64,000 nucleotides of DNA from a virus. The notes beneath the pieces were generated by a model, which saw only the letters and a program-made list of their open reading frames with translations, searched no databases and was not told the origin of the DNA. Position numbers and translations under genes: made by a program. Location of the stretch: IMG/VR virus record IMGVR_UViG_3300050821_014313, positions 1 through 64,000 of that record; one strand, written 5' to 3'. Shown in pieces: positions 57,696 to 63,969 of this stretch (the stretch's first letter is position 1; each line of letters begins with the position of its first letter).

Positions 57696-57872
57696 TTACT
57701 TCTCCTTGATTGGAATAACTCGCGCTGCGCGAGTCTCGGTGTCGAATTCGATCGTGATGTACTCATCGTACTCAATGAACTTATCGAGTACCTCGCGAAC
57801 CTCGGGCGGATCGTACACGCTTTCGGCTCGGCTGTAGTCTGGGTCTTTCATCGTGACTCTAAACTTCGCCAT
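57696..57872 (-). CDS. 58-aa acidic protein
   Basis: ATG 57872 after GGAGAGAAA; ends TAA five nt before the DUF932 start. DYSRAESVYDPPEVREVLDK and FIEYDEYITIEFDTETRAAR. Small alpha/beta. Element R1 lies just upstream. Short but well supported by SD and spacing. Confidence 0.66.
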   Translation of the reverse strand: MAKFRVTMKDPDYSRAESVYDPPEVREVLDKFIEYDEYITIEFDTETRAARVIPIKEK

Positions 57873-57895
57873 CTAGTTTTTCTCTCCTAACTGTT

Positions 57896-57928
57896 TAGAT
57901 TACTCTGGACTAATTACGATTCAAAATC
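57896..57928 (-). promoter_or_regulatory. Repeat element R1, putative promoter
   Basis: Minus-strand TTTTGAATC ... TTAGTCCAGAG ... TCTAAAC, 19 nt between TTGAAT and TCTAAA, 23 nt before the ATG of the 57872 gene. Same design as R2-R6. Confidence 0.52.
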
Positions 57929-57943
57929 TTCCTAGTAACCATC

Positions 57944-58153
57944 TCATCGGTGCGCCTCCGGTTTCCCGTCCCGGTAGAACACCGCCTTGTACCCGTCCCG
58001 CAAAGCCTCGGATTTGCATTCCCGCCGCGTCATCCAAGGGTAGTATTCGCCCCCGCCAATTGCCTCTGCGGAGTAGCCATCGCGCCAAGTGTACTTGGCC
58101 CCACGCTCGATACCTCCCCGAAAATGGTAGATTCTCTCCGGTCTATTCATCAT
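57944..58153 (-). CDS. Small aromatic protein
   Basis: 69 aa; start ATG 58153 (second ATG 58150). YHFRGGIERGAKYTWRDGYS, then GGGEYYPWMTRRECKSEALR. Gly/Tyr/Arg-rich, mixed alpha/beta. Unknown role. Confidence 0.62.
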   Translation of the reverse strand: MMNRPERIYHFRGGIERGAKYTWRDGYSAEAIGGGEYYPWMTRRECKSEALRDGYKAVFYRDGKPEAHR

Positions 58154-58157
58154 CTTC

Positions 58158-58358
58158 CTAGTACGGCTGCATGACTTCGTCTTTGTCTTGTTGTTCTTCG
58201 AAGTACAAGTTGTCGCGGCTGCGCTCCAGACTCGACACGAGAGTCTTAAGCGCTCCATCGCGACGATTCCAGTCCTGCTGGTTGTCTAGCCAGTACTTGA
58301 GCCTGCGCACTGCCTCGTCGTAGTTCAGCTTGTGGTTGACGTACAGGTTGTTGTTCAT
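58158..58358 (-). CDS. Helical small protein
   Basis: 66 aa; ATG 58358 on an ATGA overlap, preferred to 58403. NYDEAVRRLKYWLDNQQDW and ALKTLVSSLERSRDNLYF helices, acidic end. Unknown role. Confidence 0.62.
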   Translation of the reverse strand: MNNNLYVNHKLNYDEAVRRLKYWLDNQQDWNRRDGALKTLVSSLERSRDNLYFEEQQDKDEVMQPY

Positions 58359-58555
58359 GCTATCTGTCCTTTCCCGAGAACTTTCCTTGCGTCCTCTGCC
58401 CACTTGCTCATGAATGCGGTTAAGTCTCCGCCGCCGACCTCGTTGTTGTAGTACTCGCTTTGCGGGTCTAGCTGTGGGTAAGCAATGAGAATATCCTTGA
58501 CTAGCTTTTCCAGCTTTTCTTCTCTGGTTCGCTTTGGATGGTACATTTTCAGCAT
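58355..58555 (-). CDS. 66-aa helical protein
   Basis: AAAGGAGG and AACCAG precede ATG 58555. KRTREEKLEKLVKDILIAYP and a Trp-containing second helix. Unknown role. Confidence 0.62.
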   Translation of the reverse strand: MLKMYHPKRTREEKLEKLVKDILIAYPQLDPQSEYYNNEVGGGDLTAFMSKWAEDARKVLGKGQIA

Positions 58556-58569
58556 CTGGTTAGCCTCCT

Positions 58570-58863
58570 TTAGGCTTCTAGCTCTTCGGCAATCTGCTTA
58601 AACAACCTCGCGACGTCCTTACGCGTTCCTGCAAACTCGATCGGCGCGTGCTCGCCTCGCTGCTTGCTGTAGAAACTCACCCAGGTGATGGATTCGTTTC
58701 CAAAAATCTCTGCTTCGCGCAAGCTAAACCATCCGTTGCGTCCGCGCGCAACAATATCCTTTGGCACCGCGATTGAGTTTTCTTTTTGGTGGTCAAAACA
58801 AGGATGCCCAAGGTTTGCGCAGAACTTGCATTCCTCAGCTGGTACTAGTTTTTCGGTGTTCAT
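58570..58863 (-). CDS. Zinc-type small protein
   Basis: 97 aa, AAAGGAG and AACCAG before ATG 58863. ECKFCANLGHPCFDHQKE gives C-x2-C-x5-C-x2-H. The C-terminal part is alpha/beta (ITWVSFYSKQRGEHAPIEF). Preceded by element R2. Confidence 0.66.
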   Translation of the reverse strand: MNTEKLVPAEECKFCANLGHPCFDHQKENSIAVPKDIVARGRNGWFSLREAEIFGNESITWVSFYSKQRGEHAPIEFAGTRKDVARLFKQIAEELEA

Positions 58864-58889
58864 CTGGTTCGATCTCCTTTGGTCGTATG

Positions 58890-58927
58890 CTTATTAGATG
58901 CTCTGGACTAATCCCGGGATGCAAATT
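58890..58927 (-). promoter_or_regulatory. Repeat element R2, putative promoter
   Basis: Minus-strand TTTGCATCCCGGG, TTAGTCCAGAG and CATCTAATAAG, 20 nt between TTGCAT and TCTAAT. It overlaps the end of the 59123 gene and lies 25 nt before the ATG of the 58863 gene. Confidence 0.55.
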
Positions 58928-59123
58928 TATTTTTGTAGTACCCTGGCGTGCACAACTTGCACGTGTGCCAGCCGTTCGCATCGTCGTCTCTGCCTACGTC
59001 TGGTCTGCCGTCGTGCTTGATCTTGCGCACGGCTCCGCAGCTGCAGTGCTCGTAATGGCCGCCACTATACAACTCGATTCCCCGGCTCGCGGTCTCGTGC
59101 GTATGCTGGTCGCGTTCGCTCAT
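58908..59123 (-). CDS. Zinc-type small protein
   Basis: 71 aa; ATG 59123 after GGAGGGAACC. HYEHCSCGAVRKI and WHTCKLCTPGYY supply CxC and CxxC knuckles about 30 residues apart, a zinc ribbon. Unknown role. Confidence 0.66.
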   Translation of the reverse strand: MSERDQHTHETASRGIELYSGGHYEHCSCGAVRKIKHDGRPDVGRDDDANGWHTCKLCTPGYYKNKFASRD

Positions 59124-59124
59124 T

Positions 59125-59445
59125 TTAGGTTCCCTCCACATCCCGGACACTGTAAGTTGTTCCCGGCCCGCACAGATACTTTCCGCTTTCCTTGGGCTCG
59201 CTCGCGGGCTGATTCATCTTGCCGAGCACTGCTCCTTGCTTCGCGCGCAAGCTTCGCTCGTCTGTCTGGTCTTCGTCCCACCGGTATAAGTGCCCGAGCT
59301 GGATCTTGGCCGGCGCGCCCTGGAGCACGTGAGTAATCCGTCCTCCCTTCAACTCGGGATAACTTCGTCTTGCTATCTGCGCGAGCTGCAGCGTGCTGCT
59401 AAAACACTGGTACGCGCCCTTCGCTGTGCGAAACATCGTGATCAT
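59125..59445 (-). CDS. Hypothetical protein
   Basis: 106 aa; ATG 59445 on an ATGA overlap after AGAGGACAGC. MFRTAKGAYQCFSSTLQLAQ ... a basic/aromatic middle and a DEDQTDERSLRAKQGA segment. No family recognised. Confidence 0.6.
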   Translation of the reverse strand: MITMFRTAKGAYQCFSSTLQLAQIARRSYPELKGGRITHVLQGAPAKIQLGHLYRWDEDQTDERSLRAKQGAVLGKMNQPASEPKESGKYLCGPGTTYSVRDVEGT

Positions 59446-59657
59446 GCTGTCCTCTTTTCTTTGTAGTCGTAGCACACGCAATGCCGCGTGTAGCCGTACC
59501 GCGCGAGATTGTTTAGATCCTCTGGCGTGCTCGCATCGTAATCCCGGTGAGTGCACGGATAGATAGTCAAGCTTACCCGCGTGTTTGGATTGTAGCTGGT
59601 TGCGGGCTCATGTTCGCTTCGGCTGTGCCCGCACTCGCATCTGGTTGTATCGTTCAT
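59442..59657 (-). CDS. Cys/His-rich small protein
   Basis: 71 aa; ATG 59657 on an ATGA overlap after GCGAGGACAGC. TRCECGHSRSEHEPA, PCTHRD and HCVCYDY: a CxC-x-H ... H plus C/H and CxC layout, like the cluster inserted in the DNA polymerase. Unknown role. Confidence 0.66.
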   Translation of the reverse strand: MNDTTRCECGHSRSEHEPATSYNPNTRVSLTIYPCTHRDYDASTPEDLNNLARYGYTRHCVCYDYKEKRTA

Positions 59658-59830
59658 GCTGTCCTCGCTTGAATTAGTTTGTTCACTTCGGCTTTGCGCT
59701 TCGCGATAACGCACTCTGCGTGCTCAGTGAATAGCTGTGTGTAATCGCTTGGCTTTCCGCCGAACTTTTGCGCGCGCTCGCTCGCACTAGGCGCGAGAGT
59801 AATCAGTTGTTTGCAAATTGTGCAATTCAT
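59654..59830 (-). CDS. 58-aa zinc-type protein
   Basis: ATG 59830 overlaps the GP88-like stop (ATGA), preceded by GGAAAGGCC. MNCTICKQL then TEHAECVIAK gives CxxC and H-x2-C. It ends in ARTA, encoded by the same GAGGACAGCATGA run that follows the next gene. Below routine length cut-offs. Confidence 0.66.
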   Translation of the reverse strand: MNCTICKQLITLAPSASERAQKFGGKPSDYTQLFTEHAECVIAKRKAEVNKLIQARTA

Positions 59831-60576
59831 GCGGCCTTTCCAATCTGTATGAGTTTTTGATGCGGTTGTACAAACCCGGATTCATCTTTTTTCGCCCTGC
59901 CCTTCGCGCGCAACCCGACAACCACTCCCTTGCGGTCCGCAAACCTCAGATCGCTTTCGTCTCCATCGATAACGCTGTAGCCATTCCACTGCTTAGGCAA
60001 TTCATGCCCGCGCTTCACAGCAAACACCACTGCAACGTTAATCTTGTGCGCGAGTGCGTCTAACGCGTCGCTTAGGTTTTCCTCGCTTAAGCTAAACGTT
60101 AGATCGTAGTTGCTCCTTGTGCGCTTCCACGGCTCAGGAATCTTTGTGTAGTCGTAAAACTGTACCTCTGGAAACCGCTTCGCTAGCTCTAAAGCGAGCT
60201 TAGGTTGGTCGGACGTCCCATTGAGTCGTACGCATGGGGTTAGGTCAAGCTTTTTGGCTTTGCGCACGAGAGCCGCTATTTCGCGCGCGAGTGTATCGCA
60301 AAACGATTTGTAGTCACTGACGTACGCGCGCGTGCGAGCGTTCCTCGCAAGATTAATCTTGGGGAAAATTCCTGCTCTGCCCGCAGTGTATAGACACGCT
60401 TTTTTGCATCCGGTTGTTGCGAACGGGCAGAGATTGACTTCGCTGCCGTTTGAGTGCCGTAATCCGCTTTCGTTCGCTGGCGACATGTAGCAGATTCCCG
60501 TGAGGAATCCTTTGCTTTCGCCTTTGACTGTCTTAGCATCGTTCGAGACGGACAGTAGCTTTGGTTGTCTGGTCAT
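59827..60576 (-). CDS. GP88-like conserved phage protein
   Basis: 249 aa. NLCPFATTGCKKACLYTAGR (C50, C57, C61) followed by ARNARTRAYVSDYKSFC, and later RLNGTSDQPKLALELAKRFP and YDYTKIPEPWKR, matches the phage GP88 family (conserved Cys cluster, possible radical or metal chemistry; function unknown). SD CAAGGAGCAAA. First gene of a transcription unit beginning at R3. Confidence 0.85.
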   Translation of the reverse strand: MTRQPKLLSVSNDAKTVKGESKGFLTGICYMSPANESGLRHSNGSEVNLCPFATTGCKKACLYTAGRAGIFPKINLARNARTRAYVSDYKSFCDTLAREIAALVRKAKKLDLTPCVRLNGTSDQPKLALELAKRFPEVQFYDYTKIPEPWKRTRSNYDLTFSLSEENLSDALDALAHKINVAVVFAVKRGHELPKQWNGYSVIDGDESDLRFADRKGVVVGLRAKGRAKKDESGFVQPHQKLIQIGKAA

Positions 60577-60604
60577 TTTGCTCCTTGAGTTACTTGGGCT
60601 CAGG

Positions 60605-60643
60605 TTATTAGAGTGTAATGGACTAATCTAGGATTCACAAAAT
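60605..60643 (-). promoter_or_regulatory. Repeat element R3, putative promoter
   Basis: Minus-strand TTTTGTGAATCCTAG, TTAGTCCA and CTCTAATAAC, 20 nt between GTGAAT and TCTAAT. It lies between a strong terminator and the GP88-like gene, so it must drive that operon unless readthrough occurs. Confidence 0.6.
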
Positions 60644-60700
60644 GAGACGGGAGAATTCTACCGGAGGGATTCTAGCTTGCGGTTGCTGGTCTGGTCGCAA

Positions 60701-60734
60701 TTAAAAAGGCCTACAGTTTGCGCTGTAGGCCTTT
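60701..60734 (-). terminator. Rho-independent terminator (leftward)
   Basis: AAAGGCCTACAG (60705-60716) pairs perfectly with CTGTAGGCCTTT (60723-60734), 6-nt loop. On the minus strand TTTTTAATT follows the stem, a canonical terminator for the tiny membrane-protein operon upstream. Confidence 0.9.
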
Positions 60735-60755
60735 GAGACGAACGAACGTAGCTTC

Positions 60756-60875
60756 TTACATCATACTGTCTGTCGGACCAAGTTTTTCGTTGTCTTGGTC
60801 TATCCTTCGGCTAGCAAGATAGAACCAAGCATAAAAGGCGAGAACAGTAGAAACTACAGTCGCGAGTGCTAGCAT
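60756..60875 (-). CDS. 39-aa membrane protein
   Basis: AGGAGGAGCA before ATG 60875, which overlaps the previous stop. One TM helix (LATVVSTVLAFYAWFYLAS) with an RRIDQDNEK cytoplasmic tail. Missed by length cut-offs; followed by the terminator. Confidence 0.7.
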   Translation of the reverse strand: MLALATVVSTVLAFYAWFYLASRRIDQDNEKLGPTDSMM

Positions 60876-61183
60876 TGCTCCTCCTTTTCGCTGCTGGTCG
60901 GTAGTGGAATAGCTCCGTTAACTTTCTTGCAACCGAGAGAATCGAGCAGCGTTGGAATGAGCGCATAGGTCCGACTGGTCAAGGTTCCAAAATGCTCTAA
61001 TGCGGCCACTACTTCCGCGAAACACGTATCGACTGGAAAGTCTTCCGCGCTGTTATCCTCAGGCGCATCGAACCGACCAGTTTGGATGCAGTAACCTTTT
61101 CCCCATGGGTTGCGTTTTGTCGGCAAGCCTAGACTATCTGCTAGGCTCATTGGGTCTTCTGATTTCTTGATGCGTGTTGTCAT
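60869..61183 (-). CDS. Hypothetical protein
   Basis: 104 aa; ATG 61183 after GAGGATTAAATAA, preferred to 61246. NPWGKGYCIQTGRFD, DTCFAEVVAALEHFGT and a Cys-containing C-terminus. No family recognised. Confidence 0.6.
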   Translation of the reverse strand: MTTRIKKSEDPMSLADSLGLPTKRNPWGKGYCIQTGRFDAPEDNSAEDFPVDTCFAEVVAALEHFGTLTSRTYALIPTLLDSLGCKKVNGAIPLPTSSEKEEQC

Positions 61184-61187
61184 GGCG

Positions 61188-61382
61188 TTATTTAATCCTC
61201 CGTACTGCTCGGTTAACGTTGTTGGCCCACTCGCTCTGACAATCACAATCGCTTTGTGCGCATTGCGGACAGAGCGTATCTTGCGAGCGTAGCTGTTTTT
61301 GTCTCCACTCGCTCATAAATTCGTTGTACGCGTGTTTGCTTCTGGTCATCTGGTCTTGGGGTCTGTTGTATGGTTCGTACAT
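61188..61382 (-). CDS. 64-aa zinc-type protein
   Basis: CAAGGAGAC before ATG 61382. RQKQLRSQDTLCPQCAQSD and CDCQ supply CxxC and CxC knuckles. Basic end. Unknown role. Confidence 0.63.
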   Translation of the reverse strand: MYEPYNRPQDQMTRSKHAYNEFMSEWRQKQLRSQDTLCPQCAQSDCDCQSEWANNVNRAVRRIK

Positions 61383-61417
61383 TTTGTTGTCTCCTTGGTT
61401 GTCTAGTGTGAATCGAT

Positions 61418-61437
61418 AGCAGGTCTGCGAACCTGCT
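61418..61437 (-). other. Intergenic hairpin
   Basis: AGCAGGT (61418-61424) and ACCTGCT (61431-61437), 7-bp stem, 6-nt loop, in the 66-bp space between genes. No U-tract; possible processing site. Confidence 0.35.
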
Positions 61438-61448
61438 AACGTCTCCCG

Positions 61449-61607
61449 CTAGAGTAAAGCGAGTGGCGAGACCTTCCTCCTTTGCTTCTTGTCCCATGCA
61501 TCGAAGATGCTTTCTGGCCTACGCTTGCGCTGCAGTTTCGCGCATCGTTTTTGAAACTGTAACCGGTTAGCTGCTAGCTTGGCGAATTTGGAGAATGGGT
61601 TTTTCAT
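61449..61607 (-). CDS. 52-aa basic protein
   Basis: ATG 61607 one nt after the previous stop, GGAGAGAGC upstream. Very basic (RLQFQKRCAKLQRKRRPE). Possible nucleic-acid binder. Confidence 0.56.
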   Translation of the reverse strand: MKNPFSKFAKLAANRLQFQKRCAKLQRKRRPESIFDAWDKKQRRKVSPLALL

Positions 61608-61608
61608 G

Positions 61609-61848
61609 CTAGCTCTCTCCTCCGCCAAACCAGCTAGCTGGAAACACACGGTCCGCACAAACATCTGTAAACACTTCGAAAGCTTTCTTGCAGACCACAA
61701 TTCCGGTTAACGTGTTCTCGTGAATGAGCACGCAAACCACGACAATGCCAACAAAAACTATCGTTCGCACAATTACTTTGTGTCGTGCGGCTAGTTGTTG
61801 GGCTCTGGTCTTGACAACAATAACTACTGGCGAAAGCTTTTTTCGCAT
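61609..61848 (-). CDS. Small membrane protein
   Basis: 79 aa, AAAGGAGCAACCG before ATG. TM helix VIVRTIVFVGIVVVCVLIH with basic N-terminal side. Unknown role; one of a cluster of early membrane proteins. Confidence 0.64.
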   Translation of the reverse strand: MRKKLSPVVIVVKTRAQQLAARHKVIVRTIVFVGIVVVCVLIHENTLTGIVVCKKAFEVFTDVCADRVFPASWFGGGES

Positions 61849-62093
61849 TTTCGGTTGCTCCTTTGGATTGGAATTGCGATTGTGACCTGAGGACGGTTAC
61901 TGAGTGTAACTGCTAGCTCCGCGCGTCTAAGCTTGCGGACGATGTACGGCGACGTTGTATCTTTGTGTTGTTGTGTATAGTCGGTTCGCGCGTCGAGTGG
62001 TTTGGTTCGTGCGTTCGCATCGATAATCATTCCGACCAGCAACGCGATTGCGAGTGCAAACCAGAAAGCTAGCTTGTGTTGCTGGTTTGTCAT
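61824..62093 (-). CDS. Small membrane protein
   Basis: 89 aa, ATGA overlap at start. N-terminal TM LAFWFALAIALLVGMII, then a basic soluble tail. Overlaps the next gene by 25 nt. Unknown role. Confidence 0.64.
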   Translation of the reverse strand: MTNQQHKLAFWFALAIALLVGMIIDANARTKPLDARTDYTQQHKDTTSPYIVRKLRRAELAVTLSNRPQVTIAIPIQRSNRKCEKSFRQ

Positions 62094-62185
62094 TTTGCTA
62101 CCCTCTGCAGTAGGTTGCTAAAAATCAGGAACCAAGACACTGCATTAACTGCAGACCAGAAGATATAGCTTCGAATGTTCGTCAT
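62090..62185 (-). CDS. 31-aa membrane micro-protein
   Basis: ATG 62185 and stop 62090 are ATGA overlaps with both neighbours. One TM stretch (YIFWSAVNAVSWFLIFSNLL). Tight coupling supports it as real despite the size. Confidence 0.6.
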   Translation of the reverse strand: MTNIRSYIFWSAVNAVSWFLIFSNLLQRVAK

Positions 62186-62292
62186 AACTCTTCGCGTCCT
62201 CCGTTTCGTTCGCTCAGTCCTTCAAAGTAGTCTGCAATCGAAAATGAGACCACCGCGAGAATTACTATTGCTAGTGCGCTCAGGAACGTCAT
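62182..62292 (-). CDS. 36-aa membrane micro-protein
   Basis: ATG 62292 after AAGGAGCGCATAGTT; ends ATGA. N-terminal TM FLSALAIVILAVVSFSIA, polar end. Unknown role. Confidence 0.62.
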   Translation of the reverse strand: MTFLSALAIVILAVVSFSIADYFEGLSERNGGREEL

Positions 62293-62294
62293 AA

Positions 62295-62573
62295 CTATGC
62301 GCTCCTTAGGAAAGCTTGCATTGAGAACCTTTGCTTTCCTCCGTCGAGGACGTTGTATGCGACCAGACCAGAATTGTGCAAGCTGAGGTACGCGCGTGCG
62401 TTCGTCTGGTCTTCTTCCGAGTTACGCTGAGGACGCGTGTGCGACGTCTCAACCGCGTGCGAGTTTCGGTACACTATTTTTGGCGAGAATCCTTTCGGCT
62501 CTTCGCTGGTCTCTTCGAAACTCGGTCCACCATCGTCTTGCCACATTGCGAGCATTTTTTCGAATTCTGTCAT
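62295..62573 (-). CDS. 92-aa acidic protein
   Basis: ATG 62573 after GGAGGAAAAC, preferred to 62864. Acidic N-terminus (MTEFEKMLAMWQDDGG), polar middle with SHTRPQRN, then YLSLHNSGLVAYNVLDGG. Unknown role. Confidence 0.63.
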   Translation of the reverse strand: MTEFEKMLAMWQDDGGPSFEETSEEPKGFSPKIVYRNSHAVETSHTRPQRNSEEDQTNARAYLSLHNSGLVAYNVLDGGKQRFSMQAFLRSA

Positions 62574-62626
62574 TTTGTTTTCCTCCGTTTGTTGTTCGTT
62601 TGTGCAGGATGCGCTGCAGCGCTGAA

Positions 62627-62761
62627 TTAGTAGGTTTGCAGATTGCTGATAGCGTTTATCGTGACCGTGACAATCGCGATTGATGCGTAGGCGAAAGCAC
62701 AGATTAGACCTAGTGCGACTACACCTAACAGACCAGTTACGAAAACATCGAATAACCACAT
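62627..62761 (-). CDS. 44-aa membrane protein
   Basis: AAGGAGAACAC before ATG 62761. One or two TM stretches (FVTGLLGVVALGLICAFAYA, then IAIVTVTINAI). First clear gene of the leftward early region. Below length cut-offs. Confidence 0.68.
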   Translation of the reverse strand: MWLFDVFVTGLLGVVALGLICAFAYASIAIVTVTINAISNLQTY

Positions 62762-62847
62762 TGTTGTGTTCTCCTTGGTTGCTGCGAATTAGTGTTGGTA
62801 CGCTGTATGACGTTGGCGCGGTTGCCTTGCGTTTTGTGGAAATCGCG

Positions 62848-62884
62848 ATTAGATGGCAGTTCAATTGCCTAGGATGTAATTTAT
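62848..62884 (-). promoter_or_regulatory. Repeat element R5, putative promoter
   Basis: Minus-strand TTACATCCTAGG and CATCTAATC, 20 nt between TTACAT and TCTAAT; 85 nt before the ATG of the 62761 gene. Same geometry as R1-R4 and R6. Confidence 0.5.
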
Positions 62885-62938
62885 TCTTGGTTCTGAGTGA
62901 GCTCGGTTGCGCGTGTGTGCTGGTCTTGCATCTTCTAT

Positions 62939-62983
62939 AACCATCTGGTTATATAACCGTCTGGTTGTGTATGTTAACCATCT
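62939..62983 (-). promoter_or_regulatory. Leftward early promoter with direct-repeat operator
   Basis: Minus-strand TTAACA (62972-62977), 16-nt spacer, TATATA (62950-62955). Three direct repeats AACC(A/G)TCT(GGTT) at 62939-62950, 62955-62966 and 62976-62983 overlap -10, spacer and -35, the usual place for an operator. The first repeat contains an AACCAGATG start (27-aa frame, 62861-62944). Confidence 0.62.
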
Positions 62984-63010
62984 CTCACCCGCGCGCGAAA
63001 AACTCTCACA

Positions 63011-63121
63011 GCTGCTCGCGCGGTTGCAGCTACAGCTACGCGCGAGCATAGTAGTATAGCTGCAAGTAGTATAGCGGTTGCGAGCAGTGTTTATGCGGGT
63101 AAGATGCATGCTAGCTGCTCG
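63011..63121. repeat. Iteron-like repeats in the divergent region
   Basis: AGTAGTATAGC twice (63050-63060, 63065-63075, period 15 bp), GCGGTTGC twice (63020-63027, 63074-63081), CTGCTCGC/GCGAGCAG inverted (63012-63019, 63080-63087) and a further GCTGCTCG at 63114-63121. Non-coding. Could be replication origin or operator array. Confidence 0.5.
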
Positions 63122-63310
63122 TGGTTCTCGCGCGTTTGTGCGCTGCAGTTCCTGCACCCTTGCGACTGAGAGACCCAGGGGAGGCTCAGAAGACCCCGGG
63201 GGTTTCTGGGCGCGCGACCTCACCGGCGCGAAAAGTGAAAATTCGCATATAAGTCCACTGACAAGACGAAGCCTCGAAGGGACAACAACTTACAGCGGCT
63301 AGGTTCGTCC
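63122..63310. other. Rest of the divergent non-coding region
   Basis: GC-rich part with nested CCCAG/CTGGG and GGGG/CCCC pairing around 63175-63220, then an AT-richer stretch. No gene with a ribosome binding site seen on either strand. Confidence 0.4.
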
Positions 63311-63339
63311 TAGTCAAGCCGACGCGACTCTGCTATAAT
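63311..63339 (+). promoter_or_regulatory. Rightward promoter, leaderless 63348 gene
   Basis: TAGTCA (63311-63316), 17-nt spacer, TATAAT (63334-63339) with extended TGC. ATG 63348 begins 8 nt after the -10 and no SD is present, so the mRNA is predicted leaderless. Probably begins the packaging/late operon leading to terminase beyond the right edge. Confidence 0.75.
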
Positions 63340-63347
63340 GTCAATTC

Positions 63348-63596
63348 ATGACCGAAGCATCACTCGTTCGCGTCGCAACCGCTCTAATCGCACTGGCCGT
63401 CGGGATGATTCTGGGTGATTGGTGGCAGCAGCCGACACTGAAAATCAGCCTCCAACCAGCCGTACTCATCCCCGAATACATCGAGCCACGGATGGTCGAT
63501 AGAGTTCGGCCGAAGCCCGCTCCTTACGAGGGCCGGTGCGTAATGCGCGTTACAACTTGGCATTGTCCCGAAGACGACGCCTGGATGGAGCAATAG
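63348..63596 (+). CDS. Small membrane-anchored protein
   Basis: 82 aa. N-terminal hydrophobic segment (VATALIALAVGMILGDWW) then a Pro-rich, outer-looking part with two Cys (GRCVMRV, WHCPEDD). Leaderless start. Unknown role. Confidence 0.65.
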   Translation: MTEASLVRVATALIALAVGMILGDWWQQPTLKISLQPAVLIPEYIEPRMVDRVRPKPAPYEGRCVMRVTTWHCPEDDAWMEQ

Positions 63597-63598
63597 CC

Positions 63599-63754
63599 GT
63601 GGGCGAGTTGATTGAGTTTTACGCACCAGCAAAGAACGCGAAGTGGGTGCCGCCGGAGAAGCGTGGCAAGGTGATACAGTTTCCTAGCTATCCCGAGAAG
63701 CGGTGGCACCAAGGGAAGAAGGTTGCGAAGGTAGTCAAGAAGGAGCCCAAATGA
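63599..63754 (+). CDS. 51-aa basic protein
   Basis: GTG 63599, 8 nt after GGAG, preferred to 63536 inside the previous gene. Aromatic start GELIEFYAPAKNAKWVPP and Lys-rich end. Overlaps the next gene by ATGA. Unknown role. Confidence 0.62.
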   Translation: MGELIEFYAPAKNAKWVPPEKRGKVIQFPSYPEKRWHQGKKVAKVVKKEPK

Positions 63755-63969
63755 GGTCGTGGGTAGAGTACGCGATCTTCGTGGCAGTCTCGCTCCTGGC
63801 GGTGGTTGGGGCAGCGATGGCTGGGCAGCGTGGCCCGGACGCAGACGATCATGGCGACTGGCGAAGGTTTAGCGAAGACGAGCCGCCAATACAGCCTGTC
63901 GATCCCTGGGGAGACTTTCTCGATCCGGACGAGCTCACCGAAGAAGAACAGGAGCTCGAGTACGCGTGA
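63751..63969 (+). CDS. Small membrane protein with acidic tail
   Basis: 72 aa; ATG 63751 on an ATGA overlap. TM EYAIFVAVSLLAVVGAAMAG, then an acidic tail (DPDELTEEEQELE). Last complete gene in the window; the next 31 nt have no start that can be judged. Confidence 0.64.
   Translation: MRSWVEYAIFVAVSLLAVVGAAMAGQRGPDADDHGDWRRFSEDEPPIQPVDPWGDFLDPDELTEEEQELEYA

Noticed and set aside
56203-62884. R1-R6 repeats as a CRISPR array
   Set aside because: Copies are kilobases apart, each before a gene, without regular spacers or cas genes; the Cas4-like protein is in a recombination context.
62861-63223. 120-aa minus-strand frame in the control region
   Set aside because: It covers operator and iteron repeats, has an odd Arg/Ser/Cys composition and no SD; only the last 27 codons starting AACCAGATG might be translated.
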